From Exiguobacterium sp. s193 (GTDB lineage: Bacteria > Bacillota > Bacilli > Exiguobacteriales > Exiguobacteriaceae), in assembly GCF_018618755.1 (NCBI RefSeq), contig NZ_JACSMR010000004.1, positions 1 to 64,000 of the forward strand: a stretch of DNA of 64,000 bases, read 5' to 3'. Of the stretch, positions 14,072 to 22,438 are shown in pieces. A program made the translations under genes and the position numbers. Under the pieces are notes generated by a model that saw only the letters and a program-made list of their open reading frames with translations, was not told where the DNA came from and ran no database searches. How positions within the stretch are numbered: position 1 is the first letter of the stretch; each line of letters begins with the position of its first letter.

Positions 14072-14995
14072 ATTTATACCATTCAATGGACTTGTCATGC
14101 GTCCGATATTTAAAATATCTTCTTGTTCCAATCCTCTTAAATACTTCGAAGTAATCTGCGTATCAAAATGCCCCATCAATCTACTAAGACTATAAATATC
14201 AATTCCGTTTTTTAGCTGTTTTTGCGCATAATAGTGTCTGCAATCGTGTGGACTGCAACGCACTTCTTTCCTGACTCCCACTCTTCTACAATGCTCTTTC
14301 AGTATTTGGTTGATCCTCGATCTAGATAACCGTTCAGCGCTTTGATCTAGAAAATAATACTCACCTATCTCATCATCAAGTCTATGGTAAAATCGTTCTT
14401 TCTTAATTGCTTCAAACTTGCGCATGTATTTTCGCATGAGCTTCGAAATGTAGATAAGACGTTGTTTCGAACCCTTTCCATGAATAAGAATATGCTTTCT
14501 TGAAACATCGTTTGTTTTAATATCACAAAGTTCGCTCACTCGTATTCCACTATCAAATAAAAAAATTAAAATAAGCTTATCTCTAATGTTCGAGTATGTG
14601 GCTTCCTCTACATCGTTCAGTATCCGGCTTACTTCTTCGTCATTGAATGTCAAGATCACTTTTTTATCTTCTTTTAAGTTCTTGATTCTACGCATTGGAT
14701 TTTCGTGCTCGCTTAAATACTCTTCTTCGACCAACGAATTAAAGAATACCCTCAGAGTGGCTATACTGCCGTTTATGGTGCTGTTTATCTCCTTTCCAGT
14801 ACCTTGACATGTCTGTATAAAACTTTTGATGTGAGCGGGCTTTACACTCTCTAAATCATCAATCTGAAATTCCTGCTCTAAATAGATCCTCCATTTCGTT
14901 AATCTAGACATGCATACTTTGATATAAAAATGCTTTTTCCCTTCAATTCTTTGATTTAGCTGAAAATCATCAATCAGTTCAATTAATTTGACCAT
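14048..14995 (-). CDS. int: tyrosine recombinase (island integrase)
   Basis: 315 aa, complete. The N-terminal core-binding SAM-like domain covers about residues 1-100. The catalytic domain has all six expected residues: Arg152 (SGIRVSEL), Lys174 (HGKGSKQR), His250 and Arg253 (SPHDCRHYYA), His276 (LMGHFDTQ) and the nucleophile Tyr285 (SKYLRG). Start ATG 14995 follows GGGAG by 8 nt; an in-frame TTG sits just before it. It stands 160 bp from the right att repeat and is oriented in the same direction as guaA, with no terminator visible between. Its target is presumably the guaA 3' end. No excisionase gene is recognised. Confidence 0.92.
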   Translation of the reverse strand: MVKLIELIDDFQLNQRIEGKKHFYIKVCMSRLTKWRIYLEQEFQIDDLESVKPAHIKSFIQTCQGTGKEINSTINGSIATLRVFFNSLVEEEYLSEHENPMRRIKNLKEDKKVILTFNDEEVSRILNDVEEATYSNIRDKLILIFLFDSGIRVSELCDIKTNDVSRKHILIHGKGSKQRLIYISKLMRKYMRKFEAIKKERFYHRLDDEIGEYYFLDQSAERLSRSRINQILKEHCRRVGVRKEVRCSPHDCRHYYAQKQLKNGIDIYSLSRLMGHFDTQITSKYLRGLEQEDILNIGRMTSPLNGINVKKTTFS

Positions 14996-15151
14996 CAAAA
15001 ATACTCCCTTCTATTTGCGAAATAACACAAATAAAAGAGAGTATTTTTAGAAGTCAATAGTCGTAGGTGATAGGAATTGAAATCAGCTTATAGCTTCTAA
15101 ACCATTGGTATATAAGGATTTATAGCCACTTACTAATTTCAAATCTAATTC

Positions 15152-16696
15152 TTACTCCCACTCAATCGTTGAAGGTGGTTTCGACGTCACATCGTACAGG
15201 ACGCGGTTAACGTTCTGGACTTCGTTGACGATCCGAACCGAAATCTTCTCGAGCACGTCCCATGGGATGCGTGCCCAGTCCGATGTCATGCCGTCAATCG
15301 ACGTAACAGCACGGATGCCGACTGCATAGTCGTATGTCCGCTCGTCACCCATGACACCGACTGAACGAAGTGGTGGCAAGACCGTGAAGTACTGCCAGAT
15401 TTCACGTTCGAGACCGGCTTTTTTGATTTCGTCGCGGAGGATGAAATCTGATTCACGGACGATTTCAAGTTTCTCGTCTGTGATTTCACCGAGGACACGA
15501 ATTCCGAGACCTGGTCCTGGGAACGGTTGACGCCAGACGATTTCGTCAGACAAACCAAGTTCTTTACCGAGTGCACGGACTTCATCCTTGAACAACGTGT
15601 TGATCGGTTCAATCAACTTGAACTGCATGTCTTCCGGTAATCCACCAACATTATGGTGCGATTTGATTGTTTGTGCCGTATCCGTTCCGCTTTCGATGAT
15701 ATCTGTGTACAGCGTTCCTTGGGCCAGGAAGTCCATGTCCGTCAATTTCGACGCTTCTTCGTCGAAGACGTACACGAACTCGTTACCGATGATTTTACGT
15801 TTTTGCTCCGGATCCGAAATCCCTTTTAATTTGTTCAGGAAACGGTCCTGCGCGTCGATTTTGATGACGTTCATATGGAAGTGATCGGCAAATGTCTTCA
15901 TGACACTTTCCGCTTCCCCTTTACGTAACAAACCGTGGTCGACGAACATACATGTCAACTGATCGCCGATTGCTGCGTGAATGAGTGCTGCGACGACGGA
16001 CGAGTCGACACCGCCTGAAAGCGCACAAAGGACTTTTTTGTCGCCGACTTCTTCTTTAATCTTCGCGATTTCGATTTCGATGAAGTTTTCCATCGACCAG
16101 TCGCCTGTACACTGACAGACTTCGAACAGGAAGTTTTTCAAGAGTTCTTTCCCGAACATCGTGTGGTTGACTTCCGGGTGATACTGGACACCATACATTT
16201 TCAGCTCTTCGTTTTTGATTGAAGCAATCGGGCAGGAAACGTTTGTCCCATCGACGACGAAACCGTTCGGAACCGTTGTGACGAGATCACTATGGCTCAT
16301 CCAGACCGTCTGTTCGAGTGGCAAGTTCGCATACATCGGGGACGGATCGTTCAGCGTCAATGTCGCTTTTCCGTACTCGCGGTGTCCGGCACGTTCGACT
16401 GTCCCGCCGAAGTGTTGCGACATCAACTGCATGCCGTAACAAATACCGAAGATTGGAATCCCGAGTTCGAAGATTTCCGGATCACAGCGGTACGCGTCTT
16501 CTGCGTAGACACTGCGTGGTCCACCGGAGAAGATGATACCGGCCGGTGCGATGTCTTTGATTTCCGCTGCCGTAATCTTGTGCGAATGCAGTTCACTGTA
16601 AACTCCGAGATCACGGATGCGTCGTGTGATCAATTGGTTGTACTGCCCTCCAAAATCGAGGACGAGGATCATTTCTTGGTCCAAATGTGCTTCCAA
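15152..16696 (-). CDS. guaA: GMP synthase (glutamine-hydrolysing)
   Basis: Converts XMP to GMP with glutamine and ATP; the last step of guanine nucleotide synthesis. 514 aa, full length. The N-terminal class I amidotransferase has Cys86 in GICYGMQ, His173 and Glu175 in YHPEV. The ATP pyrophosphatase domain has SGGVDS at 227-232, and the C-terminal dimerisation domain ends in IEWE. TTG 16696 is the start, preceded by AAAGGCGGG. The final codons come from the inserted island: the copy at 3041-3116 is the original end. The two differences inside the repeat are synonymous valine codons, so the protein is unchanged. Controlled by a guanine riboswitch; the native terminator has been lost. Confidence 0.97.
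   Translation of the reverse strand: MEAHLDQEMILVLDFGGQYNQLITRRIRDLGVYSELHSHKITAAEIKDIAPAGIIFSGGPRSVYAEDAYRCDPEIFELGIPIFGICYGMQLMSQHFGGTVERAGHREYGKATLTLNDPSPMYANLPLEQTVWMSHSDLVTTVPNGFVVDGTNVSCPIASIKNEELKMYGVQYHPEVNHTMFGKELLKNFLFEVCQCTGDWSMENFIEIEIAKIKEEVGDKKVLCALSGGVDSSVVAALIHAAIGDQLTCMFVDHGLLRKGEAESVMKTFADHFHMNVIKIDAQDRFLNKLKGISDPEQKRKIIGNEFVYVFDEEASKLTDMDFLAQGTLYTDIIESGTDTAQTIKSHHNVGGLPEDMQFKLIEPINTLFKDEVRALGKELGLSDEIVWRQPFPGPGLGIRVLGEITDEKLEIVRESDFILRDEIKKAGLEREIWQYFTVLPPLRSVGVMGDERTYDYAVGIRAVTSIDGMTSDWARIPWDVLEKISVRIVNEVQNVNRVLYDVTSKPPSTIEWE
15156..15231. repeat. right attachment repeat inside guaA
   Basis: 76-bp match to 3041-3116 with differences at 15209 and 15218, both in third positions of valine codons. 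The guaA stop here is GAG TAA, against GAA TGA in the left copy. The element therefore carried its own slightly diverged guaA end and rebuilt the gene on integration. Confidence 0.92.
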
Positions 16697-16735
16697 ATCT
16701 ATTCCCGCCTTTCAAGTTTCATGCGTACCCCTATG

Positions 16736-16887
16736 AAAAAAGCCCACTCTTCCCCCATGGATAAAATGGAAAAAGAGCAGGCCGCTTCACAAAAAAATGT
16801 ATACGAAGGGTCTGCTCCTTCATAGTCAGGTCGTTTAAGGTGACCCGGTAGAGACTCTCACGCCATATTCGCGAGTATATACAAAGG
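16736..16887 (-). promoter_or_regulatory. guanine riboswitch of guaA
   Basis: Aptamer at 16817-16887 on the minus strand: P1 CCTTTGTA/TATGAAGG, ATATGG, GTCTCTACC and CCTGACTATG. The position-74 equivalent is C (GACTA), hence guanine-specific. The terminator platform is at 16736-16782: stem GCC..CTCTT / AAGAG..GGC followed by six T. Guanine should switch guaA off. Confidence 0.92.
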
Positions 16888-16915
16888 AGATGCATGTATG
16901 ATTTACGTTGTTCTC

Positions 16916-16945
16916 ATTGTAACTGTATCAATTCAAAAATATCAA
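16916..16945 (-). promoter_or_regulatory. probable guaA promoter
   Basis: -35 TTGATA (16940-16945), 18-nt spacer, -10 TACAAT (16916-16921) on the minus strand, overlapping the stop region of the upstream transglutaminase gene. Confidence 0.5.
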
Positions 16946-19014
16946 CCCTCTACGCGACGAATGATATTTTCGAAATATTCACGTTTCTTCTCGAGCGACA
17001 ACGTTTCTCCTCCATAAATCATCCGTTCATAGGCATCGGTCAACGGGCGCATCGCATACGTTTCATAATACTCATCGACTTCATGCGCGAGTTCCGCAAG
17101 TGTCCGGCCGTCCTTGTAGTGGAAGCCCTGTTTATCGAGACGCCGCAAAAGATAACGGTACATCCGTCGGAACCCTTCCGGCCGGTTGATTTGGCTACGG
17201 AAGAACAAAATCGCGAACGTCCGTAGGAGTGGTTTGCGGAATAAATAAAGGAAGGTGAGCGCAAGGACCGTACCGATGATTGGCCAGACAGGAATCGAGC
17301 GTTGCGGTGTCTGCTCGGTCGTCGTCGTTTGTGTGTCATCGAGTAGATCTTCCTGCGGACGGTTCGGTGTCGCCGTTTCCGGATTTGATTCCGTGTCGCG
17401 TTGTGGATTCGCTTGTTCCGTCTCATTGTTCGTTTCTTGGTTAATCGTGTACTGACCTGAACCATCGAAACTTACCGTCGGTTCGAGCGGGACCCAGCCC
17501 GGACCTTCGATGTAGACTTCGACCCAGGAGTGGGCATTTTTATTTCGGACCGTATAACTCGTGACAGCGGCACCGATGACATCCGATTCCCCACCGGTAA
17601 AGCCTTTGACCCACCGCGCCGGAAGTCCGGCTGCCCGCAGCAGGACAGTCGCTGAAGTCGAGAAGTTATCACAGTACCCGAGCTTCGTCTCAAATAAAAA
17701 CTGATCGACGTAATCTTGATTTTCTTTCGGGACTGCAACCTCTTCCGTATTGTATTCAAAGTTTTCTTGTTCGAAGTAGTTTTCGATTGCCTTCGCACGC
17801 TCCCACGGTGTCTTTTCATCGGCAACGATTTCCGCCGCCAAGTCGCGGACACGGCGTGGTAAGGTGCGCGGCAATTGAAGATAACGATCCTGTTCCATTT
17901 CCGATAACTGGATCGGCTCATCTGTCTGAAGCAACTTTTCCGTGAACAATGGATAGGCGTACTGGATTTGATAGTTTTGCTGACGTGTTGCATCATCGAG
18001 ATATGAAATTTTTTGGTTTTCCGGGTTGATTAAAAGATTTTGTCGTTGTTCATTCGCCGTCAAGCGCACATTGTCGCCGTTATACGGGACGAACGGCAAT
18101 TCGCGGGCGAGCTTGAACGTCGCGCTCTCTTCCCGTGTCTTGACGTCTTTTCCGAAGTGCGAGAAGAAGCCGCGTCCATCAATTTCAGGATTCGATTCTG
18201 ATAAGACCCAGCCTTTTCCGGTATAGATATCTTTCGTCTCGACCCGCCAGTACCGGTTCCCTTCGCTCTCGACCTGGAAGACTTCACGATCATCCATTTG
18301 GAATGGACCACCCAGTTGTTCATCACTCGAGCCATAACCGACTTTTTGAATCGTGTTCGAAGGTGTACCGCTTCCTTCAAATCCATCCGTCCAGTCATAC
18401 CAGCTGTCCTGCCACGTTGCCGTGATGACCGGACTTTGGACGGCTGTTGCGACCGTCGCCCCGACGATGAGCAAGGCACTGATCGGTCGGACGTACGAAG
18501 CGACCGGACGTTCATTGATTTCTGTCGCATACAACAAAAAGAGTGCCAAGAGAATCGGATAGAGGATGAATTGATCACCCGAGTAATCGGTCCACGTATC
18601 ACAATAGGCGATGAAGCCAATCACCCCGAGTGCCAAACCAACGACGAACCCCCGATTCGGAAACGTCCGGCGACCGAGGTAACCAATCAAAAAACTGATT
18701 AAACCAATCGATACGGCAAAGGCAGGGCGTCCCGGTAACTCGCCATTGATGACACCTGAGACATCATCCATGATTTCGCCAAGCAGCAACCACGGTGCCT
18801 CACCCGGTGTCAAAATGAAATAAAACGACACAAGTAGCGCAAGCAGACTGCCGCTCAAAAACCAACGGCGTTTCAAGTGCGACACTAAAAGTGGTACCAG
18901 GAGCATCGGTAAGAACGGAACGATGCTATCGAACGTCGTCAATTCGAGTAACGGCGGCATGAAGCAGGCGAGGAGTGATCCTGCCAGGAGGTTCCACATC
19001 AGGCGTCGTATCAT
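16942..19014 (-). CDS. membrane transglutaminase-like protein (TgpA/YebA family)
   Basis: 690 aa. Residues 1-195 hold about six or seven membrane helices (DUF3488-like). An extracytoplasmic transglutaminase core follows, with Cys448 (LGYCDNFSTSA), His495 (NAHSWVEVY) and Glu511 (WVPLEPT, in place of the usual Asp). Next comes a Thr/Gln-rich linker (540-575), one further helix (IPVWPIIGTVLALTFLYLF) and a C-terminal cytosolic DUF4129-type domain. Counterpart of Bacillus YebA. It overlaps the DUF58 gene by 4 nt and forms an operon with it and the MoxR ATPase. The substrate is unknown; family members are linked to cell-envelope functions. Confidence 0.88.
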   Translation of the reverse strand: MIRRLMWNLLAGSLLACFMPPLLELTTFDSIVPFLPMLLVPLLVSHLKRRWFLSGSLLALLVSFYFILTPGEAPWLLLGEIMDDVSGVINGELPGRPAFAVSIGLISFLIGYLGRRTFPNRGFVVGLALGVIGFIAYCDTWTDYSGDQFILYPILLALFLLYATEINERPVASYVRPISALLIVGATVATAVQSPVITATWQDSWYDWTDGFEGSGTPSNTIQKVGYGSSDEQLGGPFQMDDREVFQVESEGNRYWRVETKDIYTGKGWVLSESNPEIDGRGFFSHFGKDVKTREESATFKLARELPFVPYNGDNVRLTANEQRQNLLINPENQKISYLDDATRQQNYQIQYAYPLFTEKLLQTDEPIQLSEMEQDRYLQLPRTLPRRVRDLAAEIVADEKTPWERAKAIENYFEQENFEYNTEEVAVPKENQDYVDQFLFETKLGYCDNFSTSATVLLRAAGLPARWVKGFTGGESDVIGAAVTSYTVRNKNAHSWVEVYIEGPGWVPLEPTVSFDGSGQYTINQETNNETEQANPQRDTESNPETATPNRPQEDLLDDTQTTTTEQTPQRSIPVWPIIGTVLALTFLYLFRKPLLRTFAILFFRSQINRPEGFRRMYRYLLRRLDKQGFHYKDGRTLAELAHEVDEYYETYAMRPLTDAYERMIYGGETLSLEKKREYFENIIRRVEG

Positions 19015-20093
19015 CGCCCATCCCTCCTTTCCGGTGTGTAGACATGAACGGTCGCCTCTTGCCTGATTTTAGACATCCAGATTTCATTGTTTGATTCAAG
19101 ATTCGGGGTGATGAAGAGGACATTTCCACTCAGCCGTAATGCTTTCGAAGAATATTCCCACGACTCGATGAAGGACCGGGTCCGACTCGGTTGTGCCGTC
19201 ATCAGGTAATGCGTCAACTTCGCCCCTTCGAGTGGTAACGACAGCGATTGGACAGCATGACCGACGAGGTGGATGCGATAGTTCATCCGTCGTTTATTGA
19301 GTTGATCAGTCGCATCAGCAAGCATCGAGATGCTGCGCTCGAACTGTGCGTCACCGACCGTTCCCTCGTCAAAGACGATCGTCGTCTCGCGTTCTTGTTC
19401 GCGCTCGAACGTCTTCGTCATCAAACCTTGTCGTTTCGCCGTCGCTTTCCAGTCAATCTGGTTCATCCGGTCACCACTGACATATTCCCGGACTCCGACG
19501 ACAGTAAAGGACGACTGGCGTAAATCGAGCGAAACGGGTGAAATCCCGCCGTCGCCCCGGTCGTCTTCATGAGGCAATTGTGTCGCGAGACGTGCCGGTT
19601 CAATCGCAAGATGCGTTTCGATCGGGTACAGTTTTTTTCGCGTGAAGACCCCGAACGGATCCGTGATTTCAATCACGCAACCCGGAATCTGATACAGTCC
19701 GCGGCGAATCGACGGGAGGACATATTCAATCTGTTCCGTCTTCCGGTAATGGGCCCGTAACGAACGACGCACGTCCAGTTGTTCCGCGCTCAGTGTTTCC
19801 GGGACTTCTTCCGTTACTTCGACGGTTCCGACCAGAAACGGATACTTTCGCCGGACTTTCAAGGTGACCGGGATATCCGTCCCGGCAATCAACATCTTAT
19901 TTGAGACATCCCGTGTCGCAACAGCTTGCGTGACGGGCCAGATTAAAAAAATCGTCCAGTAGACCGTCAAACCTGCCATGACATAAAACAAGATTGACGC
20001 TACATTTCCCCCATCAATCCGGGCATAGAGCCATAATGCCGCGACCAGGATCAGCAAGACGGCATAACGCCAGCCGATTTGCCATCGCTTCAT
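19011..20093 (-). CDS. DUF58 protein (YeaD-like)
   Basis: 360 aa. Two N-terminal membrane helices (residues about 10-55), then the DUF58 block with the signature DRMNQIDWKATAKRQGLMTKTFEREQ (about 208-232), read here as separate motifs DRMNQIDWKATA and FEREQERE. The region after it (TTIVFDEG) resembles a vWA-like fold. DUF58 proteins accompany MoxR ATPases and membrane transglutaminases. Four-nucleotide overlaps with both neighbours show tight coupling. Biochemical role unknown. Confidence 0.88.
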   Translation of the reverse strand: MKRWQIGWRYAVLLILVAALWLYARIDGGNVASILFYVMAGLTVYWTIFLIWPVTQAVATRDVSNKMLIAGTDIPVTLKVRRKYPFLVGTVEVTEEVPETLSAEQLDVRRSLRAHYRKTEQIEYVLPSIRRGLYQIPGCVIEITDPFGVFTRKKLYPIETHLAIEPARLATQLPHEDDRGDGGISPVSLDLRQSSFTVVGVREYVSGDRMNQIDWKATAKRQGLMTKTFEREQERETTIVFDEGTVGDAQFERSISMLADATDQLNKRRMNYRIHLVGHAVQSLSLPLEGAKLTHYLMTAQPSRTRSFIESWEYSSKALRLSGNVLFITPNLESNNEIWMSKIRQEATVHVYTPERRDGR

Positions 20094-21046
20094 AAAGACT
20101 CCACGTCATGTTGGATTGGAACAGCGACTTCTTTTTTCACTTGTTCGAGGATTCGTTCGGCCGACTGCCCATGGTACCGGGCGTCTGCCGTCAAAATTAA
20201 TCGGTGGGATAAAACCGGCGTCAACAGGTGTTTGACATCATCCGGTAACACGAACGTCCGCCCTTCCATGTATGCCCAGGCTTGTGCCACCTTCATCAAG
20301 GCAATCGAGGACCGCGGACTCGCACCGAGATAAAGCATGCTGTGTGTCCGTGTCGCTTGGACGAGGTTGACGATGTACTTTTTGACCGGTTGCGACACAT
20401 GGACCGCCTTGACTTCTTCTTTCATCCGCAGTAATTCATCACGCCCGATGACGGATTCAAGTGTCTCGATCGGTTCTTCCCGTTCAAACCGGTTCAACAA
20501 CTTCATTTCCTGATGAAAATCCGGATAGCCCATCTTGACCTTGACTAAAAACCGGTCGAGTTGCGCTTCCGGCAGTGGATAGGTTCCTTCATGTTCAATC
20601 GGATTTTGTGTCGCCATGACAAAGAAGGGATTCGGAAGCGTATGGATTTCTCCGTCTACGGTCACGTTCGCTTCCGCCATCCCTTCGAGTAATGCCGATT
20701 GTGTTTTCGGAGAGGTCCGGTTGATTTCGTCCGCAAGAACGATATTTCCCATCAATGGACCGGGGCGATATTCAAATTGACTCGTTTTTTGATTATACAT
20801 GGAAACACCCGTCAAATCGGATGGCAATAAATCAGGTGTGAACTGGACACGTTTGAAAGTAAGACCAATCGAACGGCTGAAGGCACGGACGAGCATCGTT
20901 TTCCCAACACCCGGTACGTCTTCAAGCAAGACGTGCCCTCCGGCAAGTAATGCTGCTAACGATTGTGTAATGACATCTTCCTTGCCGACGATTACTTTTT
21001 CTACATTATCGATGATCGCTTGGATTTCGCTCGTATATGTTCGCAT
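20090..21046 (-). CDS. MoxR-family AAA ATPase (YeaC-like)
   Basis: 318 aa. Walker A DVPGVGKT (43-50), Walker B VLADEIN, the NPFFVMATQNPIEHEGTYPLPEAQLDRF sensor region (motif ATQNPIEHEGTYPLPEAQ) and a C-terminal lid domain with ATRTHSMLYLGASPRS. MoxR ATPases act as chaperones or remodelers for partner proteins, here presumably the DUF58 and transglutaminase proteins of the same operon. The order yeaC-yeaD-yebA-guaA is the same as in Bacillus subtilis. Confidence 0.92.
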   Translation of the reverse strand: MRTYTSEIQAIIDNVEKVIVGKEDVITQSLAALLAGGHVLLEDVPGVGKTMLVRAFSRSIGLTFKRVQFTPDLLPSDLTGVSMYNQKTSQFEYRPGPLMGNIVLADEINRTSPKTQSALLEGMAEANVTVDGEIHTLPNPFFVMATQNPIEHEGTYPLPEAQLDRFLVKVKMGYPDFHQEMKLLNRFEREEPIETLESVIGRDELLRMKEEVKAVHVSQPVKKYIVNLVQATRTHSMLYLGASPRSSIALMKVAQAWAYMEGRTFVLPDDVKHLLTPVLSHRLILTADARYHGQSAERILEQVKKEVAVPIQHDVESL

Positions 21047-21147
21047 TGTCAGGCCCCTTGCTCTATAGTAGTTGAATTTTCTGACTCTTTCTATCTTCTC
21101 ATACCTGCCGTGCCTTTGGAAAGGTATATGAGTCTCTCAGTACGCAC

Positions 21148-21186
21148 AAAAAAGGGGGCGCCGCAGAGCGACTCCCCCTTTGTGTT
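21148..21186. terminator. bidirectional terminator
   Basis: CACAAA..AAGGGGG / CCCCCTTTGTG hairpin (about 21145-21184). For the leftward ABC transporter operon it gives a GC-rich stem followed by T-rich sequence. Confidence 0.75.
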
Positions 21187-21412
21187 TCAGGAACGATTAC
21201 ATGCCGTAAACCGTTCTTGATTCGTGCAAGGTGCACGTAAAACACGGGTTCAATCCGTGTCTATTTATTCCGTTCGTCAAGTCCGGTGATCCTCTTCTAC
21301 TCGAAGCGACATGCGATCGTTCCCTCTACATTGATAATCATTCATGTGCATCACCATCCTTTCATATAATGAATATTACCGAATCTATTCGAAGTTAAAC
21401 CTACTTTTTTGA
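21187..21412. other. intergenic stretch with consecutive hairpins
   Basis: About 225 nt with no coding frame I would accept. It has GAACG...CGTTC (21190-21216), GTGCAAGGTGCAC (21224-21236) and ACACGGGTTCAATCCGTGT (21242-21260). The last resembles a tRNA T-arm but the rest does not fold as a cloverleaf. Confidence 0.5.
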
Positions 21413-22438
21413 TTATTTTTTTCGAAAACGATAATAAGTCGTTGCTAAGGCAAGAGCGAGAACTAGTCCTTTAATGATATTCAGTGAGTAATACGGGACA
21501 GATAACATGACGAGCCCATTCTCAAGAATCCCGACCAGACAAGCTCCGACTAATGTCCCGAGTGCGTTCGGTTTCCCTTGTCCTGCAAACGACGAACCGA
21601 TGAAGGCAGCCGCGACCGCCGGCATCAAATAACCGGATCCGGCATTGATTTGAGCAGAGCCGACCTGCGACGCAAGCAGGATTCCCCCGACTGCCGCGAG
21701 TATCCCGGCGATTACATAAGCCAGCCCCCGGTAACGCTGCACCGGGATCCCCGTCAAATGTGCTGCTTCCGGGTTTCCACCGATGATATATAAAAAACGC
21801 CCGTGCCGCGTATGATTCAAAAACAGATGTGTCACGGCAACGATGACCAACATGATGAAAATGATCCACGGCGCTTGACTGATCGTCAAAAATTTTTCCG
21901 GAATCATCCCGACCGTCGGTGTCCCGTCGAGCCGCGGCATCCCGGAACTGATTGAACCGCCGCCGGTATACGTCATCGCCACCCCTTCAAAGATGAACAT
22001 CGTCGCCAGTGTCGCAAACAAGTCGGGAATCTTAAATTTGACGATTAACAGTACATTGACTAGCGCAACGCTCAAGGCAATTAAAATCGCCAAGCCGATC
22101 GACAGACCGAGCGGGAGGCTGTACCAGACAAAAAAGGAGACGACGAGCGAACTGGCAAATGTCGCCGTTGAACCGACCGATAGATCAAAACCATTCACAG
22201 TCAGCGAGACGGTCAAACCAGTCGCAATAATCGTTACGATCGAGATGCTCCGTAAAATATTAATCAGGTTCGCACCCTGTAAAAAGCTTGGTGCCGTCAC
22301 GGCAAAAAAGACGATGAGTGCCAGGATTGCGAGGACGATCCCCCAGTCATTCAAAACGTGTAACAATCGTTTACCCGCCGTTTGCCGGTCCGTTTTTTGT
22401 TTCTGTTCCGTACCTGGTTCATGAAGTACTTCATTCAT
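21413..22438 (-). CDS. ABC transporter permease, simple-sugar type
   Basis: 341 aa, BPD_transp_2 (RbsC-like) family. Eight to ten hydrophobic segments, with family motifs NGFDLSVGSTATFAS and GRFLYIIGGNPEAAHLTGIPV and a late AAAFIGSSFAGQGKPN. It overlaps the ATPase gene by 4 nt. As the last gene of the SAM-riboswitch operon with mtnK and mtnA it is most likely part of a methylthioribose importer; the substrate is inferred from context, not sequence. Confidence 0.88.
   Translation of the reverse strand: MNEVLHEPGTEQKQKTDRQTAGKRLLHVLNDWGIVLAILALIVFFAVTAPSFLQGANLINILRSISIVTIIATGLTVSLTVNGFDLSVGSTATFASSLVVSFFVWYSLPLGLSIGLAILIALSVALVNVLLIVKFKIPDLFATLATMFIFEGVAMTYTGGGSISSGMPRLDGTPTVGMIPEKFLTISQAPWIIFIMLVIVAVTHLFLNHTRHGRFLYIIGGNPEAAHLTGIPVQRYRGLAYVIAGILAAVGGILLASQVGSAQINAGSGYLMPAVAAAFIGSSFAGQGKPNALGTLVGACLVGILENGLVMLSVPYYSLNIIKGLVLALALATTYYRFRKK

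Larger units (their letters stand above)
3041..15231. mobile_element. guaA-integrated genomic island
   Basis: A 12-kb AT-rich insert lies between two 76-bp copies of the guaA 3' end (3041-3116 and 15156-15231). It encodes a tyrosine recombinase next to the right junction, an AEP-type primase, a serine recombinase and several nuclease-, HEPN- and AlbA_2-type proteins. No capsid, portal, tail, relaxase or type IV secretion genes are visible, so it is not a complete phage or a conjugative element. It is best described as an integrative mobile island or satellite. Removing it would restore the guaA-pbuG neighbourhood known from Bacillus. Confidence 0.92.

Noticed and set aside
3117-15155. Prophage
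   Set aside because: Integrase and primase are present, but there are no capsid, terminase, portal, tail, holin or lysin genes.
18060-18620. 186-codon frame in a second frame of the transglutaminase gene
   Set aside because: Arg/Ser-rich low-complexity translation typical of an off-frame shadow.
21190-21275. tRNA gene
   Set aside because: The T-arm-like hairpin has a mispaired stem when the TTC loop is placed canonically, and no D-arm or anticodon arm can be formed.
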